Positions 1 through 12,399 of a DNA stretch of 64,000 nt are shown here, piece after piece. The position numbers and the translations under genes were made by a program. Under the pieces are notes generated by a model. That model searched no databases, had not been told where the DNA came from, and worked only from the letters and a program-made list of their open reading frames with translations. The stretch is from Trissonchulus latispiculum. Its lineage: Eukaryota; Nematoda; Enoplea; Enoplida; Ironidae. Each line of letters opens with the position of its first letter. Position 1 is the stretch's first letter. The stretch spans positions 1 to 64,000 of the forward strand of contig JASAND010028375.1 of NCBI GenBank assembly GCA_030248195.1, read 5' to 3'.

Positions 1-42
1 TTATTATTGTTATGATTATTATTATTAGTAGTAGTATTATTA

Positions 43-75
<33 letters not shown>
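1..75. repeat. (TTA)n microsatellite
   Basis: Imperfect trinucleotide tract of TTA/ATT units with scattered TTG and TAG variants, running off the left edge of the window. From here to about 850 I see no gene: only AT-rich DNA with a short direct repeat around 110-155. Confidence 0.9.
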
Positions 76-76
<1 letters not shown>

Positions 77-850
77 CTGATCTTATTTTTATCATTTGTT
101 TTTCTTCTGACTATATTACGATTAATGTTTTCTTCTGACTATATTACGATTAATGTTATCCATTACGGTACCATTTGACTTCCCGTGAGCCCACTCATTG
201 AAGGGCCATTTTCGTATTATCTCCCGTTCTCTGATTTGCCACTTTGAAGAAACGGTAACTTTAATAAAGGTTATTTGGTGTTTAGTGTTCAGCAAACGGT
301 AATTTTACAAAATTATTAATTTCTTTGGTCCTACTAACTGTCACTTTGAATGACTTTGAATTTTTAATTCATATTTCTTCAACATGCCCACATTCATAAC
401 TTAAAAGTTATTTGTCAAACAATCAAATATTAGGGGTAGGGGAATAACACAAGATATATAAAAAATTTGCCATGTTTCTGGAATATGAATTGTTTCGTTG
501 GTTCGTTGGTTGGTTAGTTTCAGGCTCGTTTTTTCTTTTTTCTACCTGTAACACTTTAAAATTGTTTACACAATTTTAAAGGCCGAGATAAACATTCTCT
601 TCTCTACAGATCGCCTAATAGGCCGAGAAAGCGAGTAGTCTAGAGTTCAACACATATCTGATCTTCGGCGTTTCGAGTTCCACAGCCCCGAAACCTTCCC
701 AAATCCCTTCGAGCAAGGAACTAAACTTATGTCGTTTCTCCATGAGCTCTAGCCAACCCAACTATCTACCTCTAAGGAGTGGATGCGACAAAATTTTTGC
801 CCCAACGTTCTTGGATCGGCTTCATTTATTGCATGAATATGCACAATGAC

Positions 851-1733
851 AAGCCATATTGGGTACGCATACCATTACATAGCTTTGGTGCAACCCTAAC
901 AGTTAGAGAGCAACGCTATCCTATACTTGAAGTAGAAAATTTTGAAAATTTTGGCGGCCGCATCCAATAATTTAATTCTGGTGTTACATTGGAAGCTAAA
1001 ATTTGGTGCCAATTAAATGAACATTACATGAAAAAATGTCACATTAGGTCACGTTTAAACATTTCAAGATTGGCCTTTGTCCCTATTTCGTTTTCGTTTT
1101 AAAAGATTAGTATAAAACTAATCCGCATGTACAGAATTAACTTTTACCTAAGGTTAACACGTATTAACGTTTTTTCCGGCAAAGTAAAACTAGTTAAACT
1201 GATTCAATTCAATCCTTTTGCATTGATTTTCAGCATTTTTTTTTCATTTTAATCCCAAAGCTGAAATTTGGTGTGAGCATTCGTCCCATAGGTTTACAAA
1301 ATTGTGCCAAATTTTAAAGAATTCTGCCTGTGTCATTATAGTTTTAATCCAATCTGAATCATATAAAAGTTTCATAAAGCTGCTTCTTAAAGCGAATTTT
1401 TGAAGATTGTCCAGTATACAAAATATGTGTATCAATCGATAGCTTTCAGGTTCCTAAACAACTTTATCTTCTCTTGGCTCAGTAGCATTTTTGCCATATA
1501 TTTCAAGTTATTTTCGAAAAACAAAAAATTTATCGTTTGAAAGGACTACTGAATTGAGGTTTTCTTATACAAAAATGCTCACAGAAAATTTCAGCTTTCG
1601 TGGTTGCACTAGTATTAAATCATTTGAATCAGCGGCCAAAATTTTTCATATTTTTGATGTCAAGTTAGGATAGCATTGCTCTCTAACTGTTAGGGTTAAG
1701 ACAAAGCTCATGTGTACGTTACCCAATATAGCT
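851..1733. mobile_element. Foldback element (inverted arms around an AT-rich centre)
   Basis: The segment at about 853-930, which contains CCTAACAGTTAGAGAGCAA, returns in reverse complement at about 1660-1733 with a few substitutions; both arms also carry ATATTGGGTA near their outer ends. Short ORFs across it are repeat sequence. No transposase is seen, so this is a non-autonomous foldback or MITE. Confidence 0.6.
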
Positions 1734-2127
1734 TCTCTCACTGTGCCAACGAACAGACGTTTTCATTCAACCAAGCAGCAAGGAGCAGTTTTTTAGTATT
1801 ATAGTGAGTGTCATGAAAAGCGGGGGTCGGACCGGTTGTCGGGTGCCTGGCGAGCTACTGAAAGACAGCCAAGTACCAACGATCAAGTATTTTCTTGGCC
1901 ACGCACATGGTGTATATTCGTGCAGAAAATCAAACAGATGACTTTTTAATCCGATGTGTGATTAAAGAAACAGGATAAGATTAAAATTTTAATCCTTGGC
2001 GCATTAATTAACGCAATCGGATTGAATTTAATCTGTTTAACTAGTTTTACTCGCCGGATTAAATTTTAATCTGTTTAATCCGAGGTGTTAACTCTGTAAT
2101 GCGTATTAGTTTTAAACTGATCTTTTT
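1079..2127. mobile_element. Decayed element of the CCCTATTTC / GGATTAAA family
   Basis: Left end reads GTCCCTATTTC followed by AAAAGATTAG, close to the intact copies at 24900 and 25532. About 1103-1220 matches the reverse complement of about 1985-2127, including TAAAACTAGTTAAAC and AACTAATNCGCAT. The centre is interleaved with the arm of the 851-1733 foldback. Confidence 0.5.
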
Positions 2128-2791
2128 ATTCCTGCTGGAGCAGGAATGTATAAATTGGAAACTTGTATGTTTAGTATAGTGTGAGTCATTTCTCCTTTCA
2201 GAAGCCCTATCTTCAACGCAGGGCTAGCTTAGGTCAGACTTTTTTGCATTCGGATTATTCAAATTAGGTTTTAGATCCTATTTAAGCAGCAGAATTGAGA
2301 GCTTCGCACAGCCAATGTGTTAGCAATCTAAACGGTAGCACATTTTTGAGCACCAGTGTAGCTTAGGAGCTACACAGCGGTACATTAGAAACTTGGATAA
2401 GGACTAACTTGTCCTGGACATAACAAGTTCAAGCCGACATGGCAGGCACCTGCTGTCCTTGATGAGGGAAGTTAAGTGAAATTATAAACTAAGCCTGGAG
2501 CTTCTAACGCTTGCTTCCAACAAAACAAATTTCGCAGTTTAGTAAAGAGAAGGTCTACAAAGGAATATTGGCCCTTTTGGGGCCTACTTGTTATTCTTTA
2601 ACGAAATAGAACCAAGGGCAATTTTCTATTTTCTTCCCTTTAAAAAAGGAATTTTCAGGAAACTGTAGTAAAACATGAAGAATGAAGAGAAGAGAACCTA
2701 GCAAAAGGAGCTCTGAAATTCTGTACTTGAACTCAGTTAGTAATCAAATTGCAAATCAAAAGGACATCAAATACTAATTTTTATTATATTA

Positions 2792-2793
<2 letters not shown>

Positions 2794-2877
<84 letters not shown>

Positions 2878-2896
2878 TTTTTTTCTTTTTTTTTTT
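2794..2896. repeat. Poly(T) tract
   Basis: About 100 bases of almost pure T with two single interruptions. It may be the tail of a minus-strand retroposon, but no upstream body is recognised. Confidence 0.85.
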
Positions 2897-3027
2897 CGAA
2901 CTCTTTTGAAACGAGATTCCCCTAAGTTCGCTCCTAAGCAGGACTTTGGAACGCTCGTAACCTTTGGAGCATCTTTTGAAACTCCCCCCTGGTTGCGCCG
3001 TAATTTAGTTTACGTAATTTCTAATCT

Positions 3028-3343
<316 letters not shown>

Positions 3344-3910
3344 TTTTTGTAATTTAATAGTAATGCATTACTGTTGCTAGTGATGACGCATTTCTGCTAA
3401 TAACTTAACATACCTGTGCCAGATACCATAAAGAAAATGCCCGAGGCAAAGCACAAAGAAGCAGCAAGATAAAATAGAGCACCCCATTCTTTTGGGCTAG
3501 CATGCTGGAACAATAAACAAAGAAGCATGGGATTAAAGTTCGTATAAATTAAGAGTTGTCGAGTAAAGGTCTTCGGTCACTGTCACTCTACACGCAACAA
3601 GAAACACAAGGACTCTCGCATGCCAAAGTATGGCAATCAAAAGTCAGGACAAACTAAACCTAAAACCTTAATTTGCCCTTTTAGGTTTGCCGAAATGAAC
3701 TAAAATTAACTTGGACGGGATTGTAAGACGACTAAGAATGCACAAGGTTTTAGAAGAAGCTTTAGTTAGTTACAGGTACTTTTAAAGGCGTAATTAAATA
3801 AAAGTCATACGTTTAGAGATTCCTAAAATTAGTGGACCCTCGGTTGAAAAATTTAGAATGCTAACTGCTTTTTCATTGGCGTCTGTTAGTATAGATTTCA
3901 GATATGACGG

Positions 3911-3984
3911 TTTTTTTCTTTTTTTTTTTTTTTTTTTGTTCTCTCTTTTTTTTTTTTTTTTTTTTTTTTTTTGTTTTTTTTTTT

Positions 3985-4028
<44 letters not shown>
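3911..4028. repeat. Poly(T) tract, interrupted
   Basis: T homopolymer runs separated by single G or C bases. Lysine and phenylalanine ORFs here are artefacts. Position 3718-3755 just upstream shares GTAAGACGACTAAGAAT with the reverse complement of 7060-7094, so a dispersed repeat lies on both sides of the gypsy remnant. Confidence 0.85.
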
Positions 4029-4208
4029 CAAAGATATACTGATAATCCGTAGTACTGAAGTTATAACATCTACTGCTCTTTCATTCTCTCTTGTCCAAGA
4101 ATTCAAGAGCTTCCTTCAAGAAAGAAACGTTCAGCTGAGTTGACACAAAATTATGTTCTGTTCCAGCCCGTTAGCGGTGAATCTTTCTCACAAGCAACTC
4201 AACTCCGC

Positions 4209-4451
4209 TAGTTGCTAATTGTAGCTGGTGATGTGGAATTAAATCAGGGTCCGATCAATTTTCGAACTCTGAATAAGTTGGTCGTAAGGAAAGCCCTGGA
4301 ATTGTTGAAAGAAGAAGACGAACATTTTCAACTGCCAACCTCAAAAGATAGCATCATCACGATTTTCGAGACAGTTAATGAAGAAGTTGTCAGCAGCAAT
4401 CAATTCAGCAAAAAATCAACCGACCGAGAAACAAAATCCATCAAAATCTAA
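4209..4451 (+). mobile_element. Short ORF with a 2A-like motif, probable retroelement remnant
   Basis: Just after a TAG stop the frame reads LLIVAGDVELNQGP and stays open for about 80 codons, ending at 4451. 2A-like ribosome-skipping motifs (DxExNPGP, usually preceded by LLxxxG) are known near the N-termini of non-LTR retroelements in marine invertebrates. Here the NPG proline is glutamine, so activity is doubtful. No reverse transcriptase follows in frame. The link to the gypsy remnant about 1 kb downstream is unproven. The assignment rests on the motif alone. Confidence 0.4.
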
Positions 4452-4680
4452 ACTACTCAAGCTCCCGGAATTCTACGAAAGGAATCCCCGAATATGAATA
4501 AGCAAAGAACTACGGAATTTACAAAGTCAGCGACCACAAGCGCCTAAAGCAACTGCTACAACATCAAACCCTTGGCGATAGAAGGGCAAGTATCGCCTTG
4601 AAGCAGATGCTGCGGTTAGTCCCAAAAAACGAAGACTTAGAATGCTGTTTATGGAAATTTTGCCAGAACAAATAAGACTA

Positions 4681-5390
4681 AAGTCTGACCAAAAAATGTA
4701 GAAAGCGAAATTGTTTTCTTTATATCTCAAAAACGCTTCAAGATAGCTACCGAAGCTAGCTTTTTCGAAAAATACCACTTTTTGACACAAAATTTCGGTA
4801 AAGCGATTCTAGCAAAAGTGAGTAAAAATAGCATAATCATAAAGTTCAATCTGAGGCGACTCCAACGATATAAAGCTTTCGTGGCTACGACTTATATTAC
4901 GTCCGCAATGATTTTTCAAACAATTTCCCTATTTCAGGTGGTTTTTGGCCGTCTTTGATGTTCCCGCCTTGATTTGCATGAGCCAGTGTCAACTGGCAAA
5001 AACCACCTGAAATAGGGGAAATTGTTTGAAAAATCATTGCGGACGTAATATAAGTCGTAGCCACGAAAGCTTTATATCGTTGGAGTCACCTCAGACTGAA
5101 CTCTATGATTATGCTATTTTTACTCACTTTTGCTAGAATCGCTATACCGAAATTTTGGGTCAAAAAGTGGTATTTTTCGAAAAAATCTACTTTCAAATTT
5201 TGAAATACCACTTATATCAGGTCAAGGGTGATGCCTAGGCGGTCCTGAAGATCTAATCGAAAAAGTTTTCCACTGAGCGAGTCACGAGTAATAGCCAGTC
5301 AAAGTCGAAAAAGTGGCAAAGATCAAAGGATTTTGAAAATCGAAAAAATTGAATAACTCATACAATTTTCAATCAAAAAAGTTAAAATTT
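4681..5390. mobile_element. Foldback element, TAAAGTCTGACC family, copy 1 (3' truncated)
   Basis: Starts at AAGTCTGACCAAAAAATGTA after TA. The left arm, up to about 4945, is repeated inverted from about 4995: the shared stretch runs from a CACCTGAAATAGG motif through CGTAGCCACGAAAGC to a TTTGCTAGAATCG motif. The right arm stops near 5390, where gypsy sequence begins, so one end is lost. The intact relative is at 42846-44177. Confidence 0.75.
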
Positions 5391-5404
5391 TGTGTATAGG
5401 AGTT

Positions 5405-7013
5405 TCAGGCAAGGTTAAATTTTCCTGAAAAAATCGCGGCATTACCATGTACCAATCTTTCTGGACATATAAAAGCGGCGCCCTTTGAAAGGATTATGCC
5501 GTTTGGATTGACAAAAGCTTTCATACCTTTGAAAGGTTGATGGACGTAGCTTTTCAAGAAATGCCATTTGTCAAGGCTTACATCGACGACGTCATAGTTT
5601 CCAGCAAAAGTCAAGAAGAACACTTACAGCATCTTAAGACTGTATTCAAAAAGCTAGACGAATTTGGACTCAAACTTAAACCAGCAAAGTGCTTGTTCTT
5701 TCAACCCAAAGTTCAATTTGTCGGCATGGAGCTAAGATCTGAAGGCTTCAGGCCGAACTCTGAACTCCGAACTCAAAGCTATCTAAAATAAAAAACTTTA
5801 AAATGTCTGACACTGTTAAAAGTTTGAAGACATTTCTAAGTATGACAGGATATCACCATTGATTCATACTTCACTTCTCTCATCTAGCCGCACCTTAAAT
5901 GATTGAACAGGTACACAATCCAGCAAAAACAGAAGACAGTATGGTCATGAAAGGCAGAAGAAGCGTTTTCAAAACTAAAAGACGCCCATCACAAAACAAT
6001 TGCTCTGGTATATCCAATTTCAACAATACCACTATCATTGACTACAGATGCTAGTTTTTCAGCTACCGTCAGCAGTGTTACAACAGGCAGTGGTAACCAA
6101 TCGCTGGCAGTTTTCCTCAAGAAAGTTCACCGAATTGGAAAGCAAGAAACCTGCCTTTGACAGAGAACCTTTGGCGATTATTCTAGATTTAAAACATTTT
6201 TCTTGGTTGTTAGGTGTGATACTTACCATAAAATCTTAGCCAACGCGCTTGCCATGAAGAATCCCATGCCTCAACAAACAAGGTGGTTATTGTTCATATC
6301 AGGATTCAACTGCTGCATTAAATACATAGCTGGGGGAGAAGACATTGTCGCAGACGCCCTGGTCTCGACCGGTCTGCGGGATCACAACGGTTTACGACGG
6401 CGAATTTGCAAGAGAGCACAGAGTGAAGATGAACTGTTACAAGCATTTCTCAAAGAGACTAAACTACCGATACAAAACATTGCTGTTTTGCAAAATTCTT
6501 CAATGCAAAACAAACTAGATTGCCCTGGCCTTATTCACTGTGAAGCCAGTGTACCCACATTAAGACCACTAGTTCGGCTGATGTATCGGAAATGGATTTT
6601 TGATGAAATTCATGTCCTAGCCCACCATGGTCCACGACTGACTGCTAAAATGGTTCAAGAAAGATTTTTCTGGCCAGGTGTACAAAGAGATGTAAGCTTA
6701 TGGGCAAGAACCTGTACGCTTTGCTAAGCATCAAATGTTACGAGACTCACAAAGAGTCCAACTGGTACAATTCCCACAAATTCACGATTTGATATATGCA
6801 ATTCATGTGGATATAGTTGGACCATTTCCGCCATGTAAAGGATACAAGTATTTGTTTACAGCAATAGACAGGTTTAAGAGTTGGGTTGAAGCTGTTCCAT
6901 TCTCGCCCGCGGACACCGAATCTGTGGCCCTACCGTTATTGACCCACTGGATATCAAGGTTTGGTATTCCAACTACAATCATTTCTGACAGGGAACCACT
7001 GTTTGAATAATTT
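5405..7013 (+). pseudogene. Decayed Ty3/gypsy pol (RT, RNase H, integrase)
   Basis: Reverse transcriptase remnant: MPFGLTKA near 5490, then after a one-base frame slip a block with the catalytic motif YIDDVIVSS and the thumb-side KCLFFQPKVQFVGMEL (about 5537-5790). Several frameshifts and stops follow through a connection region and an RNase H remnant (LTTDASF near 6040). The frame is open again at about 6203-6727 with the integrase zinc-finger part (HHGPRLTAK and TCTLC), and 6735-7010 holds the integrase core start (HVDIVGPFP, then ISDRE). The core's final Glu, the C-terminus and both LTRs are missing. A stop separates the two integrase pieces. This is a dead copy about 0.5 kb from, and convergent with, the SLC17 gene. 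Confidence 0.85.
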
Positions 7014-7282
7014 CTTTGGTCATCGATAATGGTGCCACGGGTGAGGAATGAAAGGTGCTAAAAGCTTGTGTATTCTTAGTCGTCTTACAGAAGGAACGTT
7101 TAGGCAAGCTTCAGCAAAGCTAACCAATAGTTTTCTTTTAGGTTTACGTAGTTCATTTTGTCTTTCAAATAGGAATTCTTTGACCAGTTGGTTAGTGCGT
7201 TGAACCTGAGAATGTTTCTTTGATATCAAGACTTCGGAGTACTTTTGAACGTTGTGCGGTTCGATCCGTGCCAACATTTTCA

Positions 7283-7426
7283 TTAGGAAAATCTTACTGG
7301 AACCGATGACTTGGGATGCCTCACTGTTTGAATGTCAGGAGGAGCTTCTGGCTGGCCACCAAGGATAACCAAAAACAGGGATAACCCCTTTTTGCTTGCA
7401 AGGGATTTTATATCTGTGCTTCCAGC
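7283..7426 (-). other. Possible last exon of the SLC17 gene
   Basis: After a GCTGTAG acceptor this frame is open for 47 codons to TAA and joins the 7526-7650 exon in phase 0. It carries LFLVILGGQPEAPPD, loosely like the FxxFGSGExQPW end of SLC17 proteins, but has no clear twelfth helix. It may instead be chance sequence beside a degraded true exon. Confidence 0.25.
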
Positions 7427-7525
7427 CTACAGCCATATAAGTTATAAGGAAAATATGGCGGCACCGCAAAACAATCGACAAAAGAAAGATAGTTTCTAAT
7501 GTTGCTGGGATCCTATCTTACTTAC

Positions 7526-10500
7526 CTTATCTACGATCGCTGCAACTATGTAAGGTGCTGCTGCAACCCATGCGCTGGCAGCGGTATTCGATAAGCCCGT
7601 AATGGCTCCTGTGTAAGTTGGTGCAATGCTGACCATGCTTGCCAACAGACCTGAAATGACAAAACATGACGAAACAAAAATTACAAAGAGCCACTCCTTA
7701 CACTCCCGTTGAAAGACTCCCTAAATGTTCAATGATCACAAGCGTAGCGGAAGTCAAATTGCATGATATTTCTCGAAATTTCGACCATAATATGAAAAAT
7801 GCCGTAAAAATATTACCGGGCGAATTAAAGCCGGCAAAAGCAAAAGCAATGCACACAAGAGCAACTGCGAGATTCCTTTGGTCGCAACTAAGCAGCGTTA
7901 CAGGAATAAAGAATGCTCCCAAACCGAACATGCCTGAAATAGTTGAAATAAAACTGACGCAAATATTTGAATAATACTTTCGCAATGCGTTTGAGTAGTA
8001 TATTAAGAGTACTCTGAAAGAATATTTAAGCGGTGTGCACCAACATGTGGGTTTAACAAGCAATGTTTTATTCTGCAACTGGATCTAAACGCCCTGCTTA
8101 CAGAAGGTATTAAATATTTTGCAAATAATTTCATCCGACAAATGAAGGCGCGTTTTGTTCTTCCGTACCAGATCAGCAATCACACCACAAAACTGTCTTG
8201 AAACGAATTGACATAATGTGGGAAGAGCTGAATCCAAAAGATTCTGAAAATAAAATGCTTGTTTAGAGTAAAATCTGAAATATTAATTCGCGTACATTTC
8301 ATGGAATATACAAGTTCTGCACAAATTTAGAAACCTGAATAGAGTTAAAATGGAATAGAAAATTTCGAATTTCAATTTTCACAACTGACTTCATTTCTGC
8401 ACTGCTAAGGAGGTACTTGTCCGGTCTGTGGTGACTTTCCAGAAAGCATTTCTAGTAAAGAATTTGTTAACATCTAATGTGAAAAGCAGTACATGAAATA
8501 ATTCCAAACAACTCTGGCAAACTTATACAGGTGATATTCATGCATTCATACCGACTCCAGAGATATGTGCAAAACTTCTTTCCAGTAAGTAGGCAGGAAC
8601 ATTTTCATTGTATTGATAATAAAGGTATATGCCATAAACGTTGTCACTACTGCCCACAATGGTAGAGAAACCAAAGCTTTTTTCAGTGGCATTTCTTGTA
8701 TTGTTTTCTGAAATGTTTTCTGTTGATTGAATCAATTCATTGACAACAACCAGGACGTCACTGACATGTTCGTTGAAGATTTACACACGGAAAACAGTGT
8801 GTATATTAAGACAGACTCGTAAGTGACTGACTTTAGTAGTTTCTAAAGAAGTAAGTTTTATGGAACTCAGTTTAAACTCAGTTACCCTGAGTTCGCATAG
8901 AAAGTATCCTCCCCTTGTGTTTACTGAGGGAAATATCCCGACCCACATCTACAAAATAGGTTGCATTGTGCTCAACTGCAACGTACACAAATCCTTGCAT
9001 AAGCGCTTAATGTGAGATCATGTATATGTGGTTGCTTGCTCCTGGAGCCTATACGCAAGTTTTGATAACTTGTAGTAGATTACAAAAAAATTACAATAAT
9101 TACTGCATCATAAGCATACTGACGATGATTGGTACTCGCAAACATCTTGTAGACAAAAGAAAACTACCTTGTGCTTTTTCGGGACTGAACCAAGTATGTA
9201 GTCTTTTTCTGTCTGAGATATAAAATGGTGAGTTGCAGGACTTGCGCTGCCCAATAAGGCCCACAATATACACCATATGCCACCGATAATGCCTAAAAGG
9301 CAGAGGATACTTGATTGAAGAGTTGGTAATTAAAGTTGTCTACCTGATTCGAAATATCGAACGATATAATTAAATGGGAGTAAACACCAAAAATCCGCGT
9401 TACCAGAAATATAGAATACAGACGGCCAGCCGCCACTGAAGCCATTTTTGCAAAGATATCCGAACAGTGGCATTGCTATTACAAAGCTCAGCTGATTCCC
9501 TTAAATAAAGACAAAACAACAGTTAGATAGCTGCATGACGACAAGGATTGTAGATGACTAATCGCAGGATATGGCATATACGTGAAAATGAGTAAATTGG
9601 TAAAACAGAGTTTAATAGCAAAACCAACAAAATACATTTGCCCACCGCAGGTCGTAAGCGCAATAAACATGCTCTTTTCAGGAGCAGGCGCCCATCGGGA
9701 ATTAACAATTTGTATGCCAGGCCATCGAATCGCCTATAAATACTCTCCGCAATGAATCTGTGAATTTTATTCGAGTAATGGAAACGGGAATAGGAAATCG
9801 TACGACTGTGTTGTCACGAATATGTGCGTAGGTCGTAGTGACACTCGTGTACATTGGTACCCGAACTCAGACAAATCTCGTTTAGTCTGTTTCTCTGTTG
9901 CTCAGTTGGTAGAGCGGTTGCCGGGTGAGAAAACGATGTGGGTTAGATCCTAACCGGTTTTCGATTTTCTTTGACCTCCAGTGGCACTTCTTCGTCGCTT
10001 ATTATTCCCGCTGCGCTTTGGTGCAGCAGGTCTAGTATAGTTGGTACGAAAGCATATTTCACATTTAACACATGTAGAATGATATACATACTCCTTCATA
10101 TAAAATAAAATACACAAGCTTTTAGTAAACTCAGCAAATGTAGATGTTATTCAAATTAGTTTCTCATAGAAGAGCATAAGTAGCTATAAATTCTGCACCA
10201 ACTACGGCCTCGTTGGCACAAACTCTTGCGTGTTTACATAACACTTGCAGTTCATTAAGAAATATTGTATTGTCACTGTAAACGTGGTGATTCCTTTTGG
10301 GCACATATTATTGATTGTCGGTTCAAATCAAGATGAAATTTGATGAAACTTTCCAAAATAAGTTCTTTTAGCATTCTAACAGCCTCCGTGCAATCCCGGT
10401 TCAAAAATGCGACGTCTCCGTTTAGGGTAGTTTTCGCCGATTTGTGACAGTTAGGCAGTCGCAGCACAGCTATGATTATACTCATTCGAAAGATCTTGTT

Positions 10501-12399
10501 GAGCTCTACATCTTTGCTTTTAAAGCACCTTCCCAGCTTTTCTCTATAGTGAGATACAGCTGATTTTCTTATTTTGGCGTTGAAAACTTGTAATTTTTGC
10601 AGAAATCAAATAATCCGCCACATCTTGAGCTATGCAAGCCGTAAAATTAAACTAAGGGTGTCAATTTGAAGGTCTCGTCTGGGCCGATTATTCATGGCAT
10701 TGTAATTTTCTAAATGCTATCCTGTACGCTGCTGTCATAAAAATGTAGTTTTGCAAAACCATGACCAAATTTTTTCCAGCGATTGTGCAGCATTTACTGT
10801 GCAAGCTAGAGGGTTGCCACTTACTGGACTTGTTTTACACAAAATACTCAGGGACCCTTTTTAGTTGCCCCGATTGCTGCTTTCGAGCTAAAGTGGTTGC
10901 TTGCCAAAGTTGGGAAAAGTAGGCAAAATCCAGGTTGCGCATACATTTTAGTTAATTTCTTTATAACGAACTGCGGTTTCATAATAATTAAAAAAGTGTC
11001 CCCAGCTATTTGATAGTGGAATCAAATTATACGCCTCACGAAAAAATTTACTTTAGTCTGCAAAAAATCTGGAAAATTAAATTACTTCGAAAATGCAGTA
11101 AAGTAATTTCCAAGAATTCATGTTAGTTTCGCTGTATTCATTAGAAAGACCAAACGTTAAGCTGCATTTTGGCATAAAAATGTCTTTTTAACTCCACGTA
11201 ATGGTTGAGTAATAACAGTTCAAAGTTGATGTCTCCAAATGGAATCACCACCTTAAGAGCACGCTCTAGATAATGTAAGAGCACATTTGTTGCACCTTTT
11301 CTATACTGATAATTAATTTTATTCATAACTTACCTGAACAATACCAATAATCAGTCGAATAGCTATTACATAGCCATATCCATTTTGAGCTGCAATAGGA
11401 ATGAGAAAAGTTAGAAGAACGCTGATTGCTACAGCGATAAATAGCGGCCATTTTGGTCCAAATTTATCCACAAGGATTCCAGCTGGAATGGCCATTACCG
11501 CTGTGCCGATGAATAGTGCGGCAAAAATGTGGGCTTGAATCCAGCGATCCCAGACAAAACTACCCTAAAACAAATTACTGGAGTTGATACAGATGACAGG
11601 ACTGAATAATGATCTTATGACGAATACTGAATAATGGGAGCAGTTTAACGACAAATATGGCTTTAAGTTCACATAAACAATTTGCGCTTTCAAACAGTTA
11701 CTTATGGAGGGCATACGCATAGTCAATAAATGTATATTGATTCGATATCACATCTTCCAAAGTCTACAATTATTTACAGTTTATATTTACGTTATAATCA
11801 GAATCCTCAGTGCTATTGTTGGAAACGACACATGAACCAGTGTTGACAGCTGCATTGTCATCTCTTCCTTCGATGGCTGTGGTATTTACCATACACACCA
11901 TGGCCATGTTCATATTCACTGTTAGCAGCTGAAAACAGTTAAAGCAATTAAGAAACAATTAACAAATCAACATTTTCAGGCACCTTTCGAAAACTGTTCA
12001 AAACAAATTGTGACCTTCTTAGTTATGTGCAAGAGCGGACAAAACGTCATATGCTGAACCAAAAGCAGTATCTGGTCGTTTCGACATGGTTCACACGAGC
12101 TGAATCTAATCCGAATAGGAATATTCCTGCCATAACAACTTTTGCACAATAGTCGAACATAAAGGTTATTACAGTTGTTTCCAGTCGAGTTTTCCATCAT
12201 TAGAAAAGTTGCAATTTATTCACCATATGTGGTACTTAAGGCTGATAAAACCTGCAACTTAGCAAAATATGCCTAACACCAGTGCCAAAACCAATGACAT
12301 AGCTTGCATTACCTGACAAACTACCAGACCAAAACAAGTCAGCAGACCCACCATGAATCGAACAGAGATCAGTACTTTGGTCCATTTCAGTACGGACAT
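7526..12399 (-). CDS. SLC17-type anion transporter (major facilitator superfamily)
   Basis: Ten exons join in phase to 435 residues: 12313-12399, 11791-11928, 11334-11564, 9646-9733, 9404-9499, 9168-9292, 8552-8707, 8102-8243, 7817-7933, 7526-7650. Family marks: VNMNMAMVCMVNTT at the end of TM1; a luminal loop with NNST; FVWDRWIQAHIFAALFIGT; PAGILVDKFGPK; SRWAPAPEKS; GGWPSVFYISG; MFLPTYWKEVL; and SIAPTYTGAITGLSNT near TM11. SLC17 proteins (sialin, vesicular glutamate and phosphate transporters) move organic or inorganic anions across lysosomal, vesicle or plasma membranes; which anion is not readable here. The last helix is not placed: candidates are an ORF at 7283-7426 in matching phase, or a short GAAIF-containing stretch near 7460-7490. 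The Met at 12399 opens straight into TM1, so the cytoplasmic N-terminus is short. The genomic 3' side abuts the gypsy remnant. Confidence 0.88.
9890..9966 (+). repeat. tRNA-like sequence (tRNA pseudogene or SINE head)
   Basis: GCTCAGTTGGTAGAGCGG fits a tRNA D-arm (box A), and about 30 bases later GGTTAGATCC resembles box B. The stems do not close into a clean cloverleaf and there is no CCA. It lies in an SLC17 intron. It is best read as a tRNA-derived repeat rather than a working tRNA. Confidence 0.4.
10281..11253. mobile_element. MITE, AGGTGGTGATTCC family, copy 1
   Basis: Left end ACGTGGTGATTCCTTTTGG and right end CCAAATGGAATCACCACCT are inverted. TA lies on both sides. The body is about 1 kb, shared with copies at 14824 and 30898, and has no transposase ORF. 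It is inserted in the SLC17 intron between exons 3 and 4. TA targets are typical of Tc1/mariner-type elements. Confidence 0.8.

Noticed and set aside
3858..4143. Phe and Lys ORFs on both strands
   Set aside because: Translation of poly(T)/poly(A).
7020..7283. 87-codon ORF on the minus strand
   Set aside because: Overlaps a dispersed repeat also present at 3640-3760; no family motif and no splice match to the SLC17 exons.
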